Positions 58,111-64,000 of a stretch of 64,000 bases of DNA are shown in pieces (within the stretch, counting starts at the first letter, position 1; the number at the start of each line of letters is the position of its first letter). The notes under the pieces are model-generated. The model had not been told where the DNA came from. It did not search any database and was given only the letters and a program-made list of their open reading frames with translations. The translations under genes were made by a program, and so were the position numbers. This DNA is from Rhipidocladum racemiflorum (taxonomy: Eukaryota; Streptophyta; Magnoliopsida; Poales; Poaceae): contig CM070580.1 in NCBI GenBank assembly GCA_036346355.1, forward strand, positions 28,563,374-28,627,373. Direction: 5' to 3'.

Positions 58111-59636
58111 TAGGGTTGTAAACGAGCTGAGCTCAGGTGAGTCTGGAAGGACAGGCTTGCGCTCGGTAGAAGCTCAAACTGAGCTCGAGTTGGGGTTCGA
58201 ACCTGGAGTTGGGCTCGAGCTTGGCTCGGCACAAGCTCAAGTAGGCTTGAGCTCGGCTTAATTAAGCTCAATAATAGTTAAACATATAGGTATGATGTGA
58301 AGACGACCACATGGAGCGGATCCAGCGCCTGCAATGATGACGAGCTCAGGCAGAGGCAGACGAAGCTGATAAGCTCAGGCTGTCTCCCAGTGAGGCCGTC
58401 GGCTTCAAGGGTCGGACGAGGACATAGGCAACCAGAGCCGGAGTGGGCACTGACGAGCGATGGCGACACGAGCTCGGAGACGCCATGAGTTAGCCAGATC
58501 TGACCAAATTTGGATGGAGACGCATTTCTTCAAACACGTGGCATGCACATATGACATAAAGCAAAATATCAAGAAAGAGAAAGAGAAACCTCGGCCAGCT
58601 TCCTCGCTCACATCCTCTGCCATCCTTTGTCGCCGAAAGATGACGGTCACCACCGGGAAGGCAAAGATGACAGTGGGGAGCAGATCTGCACCCATGCGAT
58701 GATGACGAGCTCAGGCGAAGGCGAAAGAAGGCAACGAGCTCGGGCCCTCTCCAAGCGAGGCCGTCGACGTCTAGGGCCGGACAAGGACGTAGGAGACCAA
58801 AGCTGGAGCGGGCACGACGGGTGACGGTAGCACGAGCTCAGAGATGTCATGAGCATAGTTCAGAATTTCACCGTGATTTCGATCATCTTGACTAAAACTT
58901 CATTCTCCAGTTAGGGCCGAGATCCTAAATCTCGGTCGAATAAAAAATAAAAATAATTCAAAATGCTACAATACTTTCAAAATCTCAATGAGATTTTGGT
59001 GATTTCGGCCAAAATCTTGGACATTTTGACCGGATTTCAATTTTTGTGGGCCGGATTTGATTGGAATTGTGGTCAAGACTATCCACAAAAAATTCTAAAA
59101 TTTTTTGACATGTTTTTGTCCATTTTTTTGTCGTTTCAATTTGAATGAAATCTCGATAATTTTGGCTGAAATCTTGGATTTCCCGGTTGAAAAATGACTA
59201 GATTTGAAATTTGATTTTTGCATTTCATCTGAATTTTGTTTGAAATTATGAGATCTCACCGAAATTTTGGATTTCAACCACCTCCAAGATATATACCAAA
59301 AATAAATTTTGAAACCTTGGCCATGAGTCGGTCAGATCTGGATGGAGGTTACCAAATTCAGATGGGAGCAGTGGTGGCGATTTGGGATGAAAGGATATGG
59401 TCTCGTGGAGGAAATGGCCGTTTGGGCCTTTAGGGTGGTAGGGTCTGAGTAGACCGAGGGAGACAATTGTGCTACGCGAGTTTACACGAACTATTTGAGT
59501 TTGGCTTGTCAAGGTTCGTGAGGTTGAGGGCAAGCTCAAGATCGGTTTGTTTGGGGCTTGAGCCGAGCTCGAATCAAGCATGGGACAAGCCGAGCTAGAG
59601 TAGTTTACGAGCTTCTAGCTTTTTTAACAGTCCTTA
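58111..59636. mobile_element. Candidate TIR element rich in GAGCTCGAGCTTGG words
   Basis: The left end TAGGGTTGTAAACGAGC and the complement of the right end (TAAGGACTGTTAAAAAAGC) are loosely inverted, and both are followed by many GAGCTCG/CTTGAGC words, a pattern of a common hAT-type group in grasses. No clear target duplication was found (ACCTAGGT against GCTAGGCA). Inside, a block of about 160 bp (58333-58495) recurs at 58700-58858 with moderate divergence (both start GATGACGAGCTCAGGC). Confidence 0.45.
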
Positions 59637-59754
59637 GCTAGGCAGTGAGCCGTAAGTGCATCGTTGACAATAGGCTCTCAAGCTTGATAATTAATATCGT
59701 TGGTTGGCAGGGCATGGAGCCAACGAGTGACAAGTGGGTGGCGAGGGGACTAGT

Positions 59755-60405
59755 TGTAACACCTTGGCCTAAATTCGCTCAAAGTTTAGCCCACCGTGGG
59801 GTGGGTCTATGCATACATAGAACATCACTTACACTTTCGTCCTCGCTTCATGTAAAAGAGTTAACTTAGAGATGCTATGTTTGAACCCAACATGCATTAT
59901 ATATTACTACAACTCACTTTATACAAATAATATGAGACTAATCTCACCACCGCTCCATATGGGCCACATAGACCTTCACACTAACATGCCAAGGTATTAC
60001 ACTCAGCGCCCTTAAGGGCTAACACCCTCGGCAGCACATTGTATACACGGCAAATACCCAGAGCCATCTCTCAGTACACGGCTGTATGTCCAGTGCCAGC
60101 ATGTATGCCATATCGTATTACCACTCCAGGCACGTGCCATGTGTCATATGCCCGCGCACCTGTCCCACATGCGCCCGTGCAGCTAAGGTTGATGATCTGA
60201 TACCATATATAACACCTAGTCCAAACTTCACCCATGGACTAGCCCACCATGAGATGGACCCATGCATGCATAGCACCTTACTTTCACTTTCGTCATCGCT
60301 TCGTGTAAAAGGGTTAACCCGAATGTGCTATGTTTGAACACAACATGCTTCATATATTACTACAACTCATTTTATACTTTCATATTAACGGGTCAGAGTA
60401 TCACA
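59755..60405 (-). mobile_element. TRIM (terminal-repeat retrotransposon in miniature), 651 bp
   Basis: Two related terminal repeats (59755-60001, 247 bp; 60208-60405, 198 bp) have TG..CA-like ends. On the minus strand the 5' repeat starts TGTGATACTCTGACC and is followed by TA and then TGGTATCAGATC, an initiator Met-tRNA primer-binding site (60194-60205). About 200 bp of non-coding interior lie between them. A perfect 5-bp duplication CTAGT flanks the element (59750-59754 and 60406-60410). The repeats have diverged by substitutions and one indel of about 50 bp, so the insertion is old. Confidence 0.8.
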
Positions 60406-60410
60406 CTAGT

Positions 60411-61426
60411 AGAGAGGTGGTGTAAAGAGGCCATGGATAATGCGAGGTGGTCGGACCATCTAAGTAAAGGGTGCTAAGGAGGGTGGCTTAGTTGAGGAGA
60501 ATAGCATATTAGGGTTTTTTAGAAGGAGGAGCACAAGTGGAGTTTTTGGCTTTTTTTGGTTGTATATTGGTCTTTTTTTTTGCAACTTTGGTCTTCGTTT
60601 AAATGAAATTACAAATATAGTCCTCTTCTCGATCATGAAAGAATTGAAAGATGACACTTATCACCTGCTAAAGAGTATGGTAAGTGCCTGCCGTGATCAA
60701 GAAGAGAAAATTTACAATTTCATTCAGACGATGACTACGTGCAAAAAATTGGAGCCAAGAAGGGAAAAAAATTGCTTCAGGGCAAAGGTAAGGTGGGAAT
60801 AGTGGCTGGGTATACTTGGAGAGTTGGAGGTTCGTAAAAGATGTTCATTTAACCATCATTGCAACTCAACAATCTTCTGAACAAATACGAATGTTCGAAA
60901 TTTCACCTCACTTTGCGCCCACATCCATCTGAGAACACCTAGCGATTATATAGCTCATGCTTTTCACAACGTTCTACCGCTTTGAACACATCAAAGGCCT
61001 CTAAGCAGGTCAGGAACACATGTCGATCGAATGGAGGAACGATGTATGCCATAGATTTCTAGGAATTAATGATATATACATCCCACGAGTTATACCTAAG
61101 TGAATGAATCTAGCACGAATCAGGGTAAAAATCGTGTCAAGTCCTATTTTTTGAGTTTTTTTAAATTCACATAATTTAATTTAATTTAATATCATTTTAT
61201 TTATAGTTTAGATGAATTTTTAGAATCGAACTAACGAGTTGAACCAGAGCAAAATCCAATTTCATTCGATATTAACTCATTCAATATTTAACCAAGAATA
61301 AGTATAATTAAAGCAATTTTGAATCGAGCCAATGAGCCAGACAAATGAGCTTTTTTCGGCCTAGTACATGGTACGCGTAGGGTTGTGGTGGATGAATCTG
61401 GTAGCTAAGGAGCAGAAGTACTACAT
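60411..61426. other. Intergenic stretch, nothing recognised
   Basis: Short ORFs on both strands (60460-60657 minus, 60560-60802 plus) have no family motif. The remainder is A/T-rich. Confidence 0.45.
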
Positions 61427-63175
61427 TGTAACGGACCACCTTTTTAGGTGGCGCATTTAAATACCTCAACAACTATCCAGGAAGATTAGCTATCAAAAAA
61501 CCAAGTGCATATTGCCAGACAAAAGGCAAAATCACTTGCTTTTACATAAATTAAGGCCTAACAGCCAGGGGTTTTTTACGAAGGGAGGCATAGCGAGGCC
61601 CAAATAAATTACACCACAAAAGACACACAGGCAAGCCTGAGTACGGACCAAGACCTAAAACCAAATAGAATCACCATCCATGGATTCTTGGAACTCCTCG
61701 GCTTCTTTGAACTCTGAAAGCGTTGAGTTTAAGCAAGTGTGAGTACACAATAGTACTCAACAAGTCGCACGAAAAACACTGAATATTACATGCAAGGGAT
61801 TAACCAACAAGGGGTGGCACAAATTCTTGTTTATTGTGGATGCAATTTTATTTTCAAGTTCATTTTACATTTGAAACACAAACCATAAATAATAGTAAGG
61901 GGAGTTCCACAAATTATCTCAACATACCACCAATTTCTCAAATTTCCAAGGACTACTTGAGCTAGGTTACGGGAGTCACCCCAATTCAAACTTAGCTTCA
62001 TTAACCGGAAGCACGGCATATTCGAATACCATTTATTAGACTCTGCAGAGCTGCTCAGCTTTACCCATAAGATATCTACGACCGTTAATGCCAAGCGTTA
62101 AATTACATGCAACTTAAATGCATGCGGCCGGGCTAAGATGATAATAGCCTTTTGTTGAATATTCCCTAGATAGTCCCTACCCGGTAGGTCTGCACTCCCC
62201 TTAAGATCCACTTACCTGAATGAGTAACTACCGTTGTGAGAATCGGCAAAATAACATCATCCTGCTCGATGCTACTCATTCCCATTTCACCCCATCAGTC
62301 ATTCCCCTGCTAGGAATACTGCTCCCCATTCTCCTTCCGAGAATGGTACCACCTTGTAGGTATTTCCAGGAAACGAACAATATACTGAGCTATGTCGCCA
62401 AAATTCTCTCTTTTAGAGACTTTGAGTGAAACCATTAAGATTATTATTTAGCCACGGGGTGCATAATTATTAATTAGGGTTATTCAAAGATTTAATTTGG
62501 GTACATCAATATCGAGATGCTAGATGAGGAATTTGGTATAGCTAAGTATCCTATCATTCTAAACTATCGCTCGGCACGCGGGGGGTAGTGTTTAGGGTTA
62601 GGGCTCTCGGGCGAGGGCGGCGGCGCTAGGGGCGGCGGCGGAGCGGCGATCAGCGCCGGGGAGAACTCACCGGCGAGAGAAGGAAAGGGGTGAGGAGAAA
62701 GCGAGGGGGCGGGGGTATTTATACCCGGTGAAGAGAGGGAAGTGCGGCGGTGAGCCCGGGATGACGCGGCGGAGTGGTCGGCTACTTGCCGGCGTGCGGC
62801 GCGGGCGTGCGATGGGCAGTCAGCGCAACGCGAGGCTTGGGAGAAGACGCGCGCTCGGCGAGGCAAGAAGAGACGGGGCAGGCCGGGGTGGTTGGCACGG
62901 CGGAGATGATCGGAGGAGGTGAGGGGACGCGGCGGAGGCGACAGGTCGACGCGGTGCGGGGGAGCTGCTAGCGTGGGAGGAGATGGCCATCCATCGCGGG
63001 GAGGAGACGGCGATGCAACGCGGGGGAGCGTACCGGCAATGGTGACGAGAGCAGGCGGGACAGCGACGACGACAGGAATGGGTCGAGGCGGCCCAAGAAC
63101 GGTGGAAGGCCCAGCAACCAAAAATCAGGTAAATTCAAATAAACCAAAATCAAATTTAATTTCCTTATAAAATTT
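61427..63175 (-). mobile_element. Degraded Gypsy-type LTR
   Basis: The segment begins TGTAACGGACC and shows the same layout as the solo LTR at 9261-12807: an AGTACTCAACAAGTCGC region, CTCTGCAG..GCTTTACCCA..AAG near 62040 and a GC-rich middle. A minus-strand TATA box GGGTATAAATACCCC lies near 62717-62731. This supports a minus-strand Gypsy LTR of a related family. The other end is not clear; homology fades near 63175. Confidence 0.5.
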
Positions 63176-63426
63176 TTGAGGTAATTTCATACATGTCGAG
63201 TTTGGGATCACATTTATTCACCAACAAACCTAGTTTACAGCATGTTCGACCGTCAACAGATCGATAAGGCGGTACCATCATCGTAATTATCGTACGTACA
63301 TGTGTGCTGATATACACAAAGCTATCTAGACGTGCGTCTATACTCCTGCCACAACATTCGACCATGTATATCCGTAGTCCTTACACAGGACTCGGCCAAA
63401 GATAACGAAGCAGCTCGTAGTCCTCT
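63176..63426. other. Region downstream of the right-edge gene
   Basis: This should be the 3' UTR or flank of the minus-strand gene ending at 63427. Nothing else was recognised. Confidence 0.4.
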
Positions 63427-63719
63427 TCAGGCAGGTCCTCCGGCAATGGAGGGTGGAAAGACCCCTCCGCCGGGCTGGCGATCAGCAAGCGACCCATGCC
63501 AGGTGAGCAGCTGCACACGGCAAACAAATCACAATATTCGACACGTCGGTTAGTTCCCGTTCACCGTACAGACCTCTCGAGTCTCTGCCAAATCCAACTT
63601 GAACGAAACTGTTAATGGAAATACGAATCGTCGCTACCTTGGCATTGACACCGTCCGGGATGAGGCGGCCCTCACTCCTGAGCTTGAGGTACTCTCCGCG
63701 CTTAAACTGCGTGAATCCC
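63427..63719 (-). CDS. Last two exons of an unidentified gene, 5' part beyond the right edge
   Basis: The minus-strand acceptor TTTCTTCCAG precedes an exon at 63719-63638 that encodes GFTQFKRGEYLKLRSEGRLI then PDGVNAK, with donor AAG/GTAGCG. The next acceptor GTGTGCAG opens 63510, and in the matching phase the exon encodes LLTWHGSLADRQPGGGVFPP then SIAGGPA and stops at 63427. Good splice sites and a charged, non-repetitive exon argue for a real gene. I do not recognise the family. In another phase the last exon could read to a stop near 63376, but that phase does not fit the preceding exon. Confidence 0.5.
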
Positions 63720-64000
63720 CTGGAAGAAACACCATCCAAAAAAAAAAAATCAAACGGTTGAGATCTAGCGCGGCTAGACTTCCCATCAACCTTCGAATTC
63801 ATAGTTTATTTTGCCTCGTGTACCTTTTTTTTTTGGTTTTTGCAAATCTTGCCTCCTTACCCATGTATTTGCAAAATTGAAATCATTCCCCATCACGGAA
63901 GATGACATGTTTCAGTTGTTTCTTATCACGCTCGCCCCCACCACGGAAGACGACATGTTTCTTGCCACGCCCTGACGAGCGCAGTAGCTAGCCAGCCCCG
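63720..64000. other. Presumed intron of the right-edge gene
   Basis: It contains a direct repeat CACGGAAGA(T/C)GACATGTTTC at about 63895 and 63951, and two short homopolymer runs. Confidence 0.4.

Noticed and set aside
62564..63121. 185-codon minus-strand Pro/Arg-rich ORF
   Set aside because: It lies in the GC-rich middle of a degraded Gypsy LTR and has no family motif; similar ORFs arise in any GC-rich frame.
1..64000. CRISPR array or bacterial defence system
   Set aside because: The sequence is plant nuclear DNA; the regularly repeated motifs are transposon subterminal repeats and LTR palindromes without uniform spacers.

Overview
This is plant nuclear DNA from a grass, most likely Oryza or a close relative. 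The genes have many introns with GT-AG borders, and the transposons are of grass type: CACTA ends, Stowaway, Tourist and Mutator MITEs, a Helitron family ending in GCACGGGC..CTAG, and Copia and Gypsy LTRs. No bacterial gene, CRISPR array or rRNA is visible. The genus is inferred from repeat character, not from a database match.

Two host genes look intact. The first (15502-27487, plus) is a 20-exon mitochondrial half-size ABC transporter of the ATM/ABCB family; the exons join into an uninterrupted 736-residue reading frame. The second (about 30781-39733, plus) is a single-bromodomain nuclear protein whose last intron has grown to about 6.7 kb through transposon insertions. The last two exons of a third, unidentified gene lie on the minus strand at the right edge (63427-63719).

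Almost everything else is nested mobile DNA. From left to right: the right end of a CACTA element with a decayed Ulp1-like protease gene (1-2307); a roughly 780-bp palindrome and a second CACTA end (2526-3459); a decayed NAM-associated/Harbinger-type ORF (4952-6152); a deleted hAT (8227-8624); a 3.5-kb solo Gypsy LTR (9261-12807); a small Helitron and a Stowaway MITE (14353-14961). The ATM introns hold a Mutator MITE, a 2-kb LTR element that carries a cyclophilin gene fragment, and a hAT-like element. The bromodomain-gene intron holds a foldback, three Mutator-type elements (one a Pack-MULE with P450 and EF-hand fragments), an interrupted Stowaway and a Tourist MITE.

Downstream, a 3.6-kb Helitron (40006-43576) carries fragments of three genes and sits inside a Stowaway MITE. 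An 11.5-kb SIRE/Maximus-type Copia element (44154-55613) is structurally complete but has frameshifts; its LTRs and its region before the env-like ORF are packed with short palindromes. Further right are a hAT 5' end, an unclassified TIR element, a TRIM (59755-60405) and a degraded Gypsy LTR.

Most element boundaries are supported by target-site duplications read directly from the sequence. The most unusual content is three independent kinds of gene capture (LTR element, Helitron, Pack-MULE) within about 22 kb, and the palindrome arrays of the Copia element.
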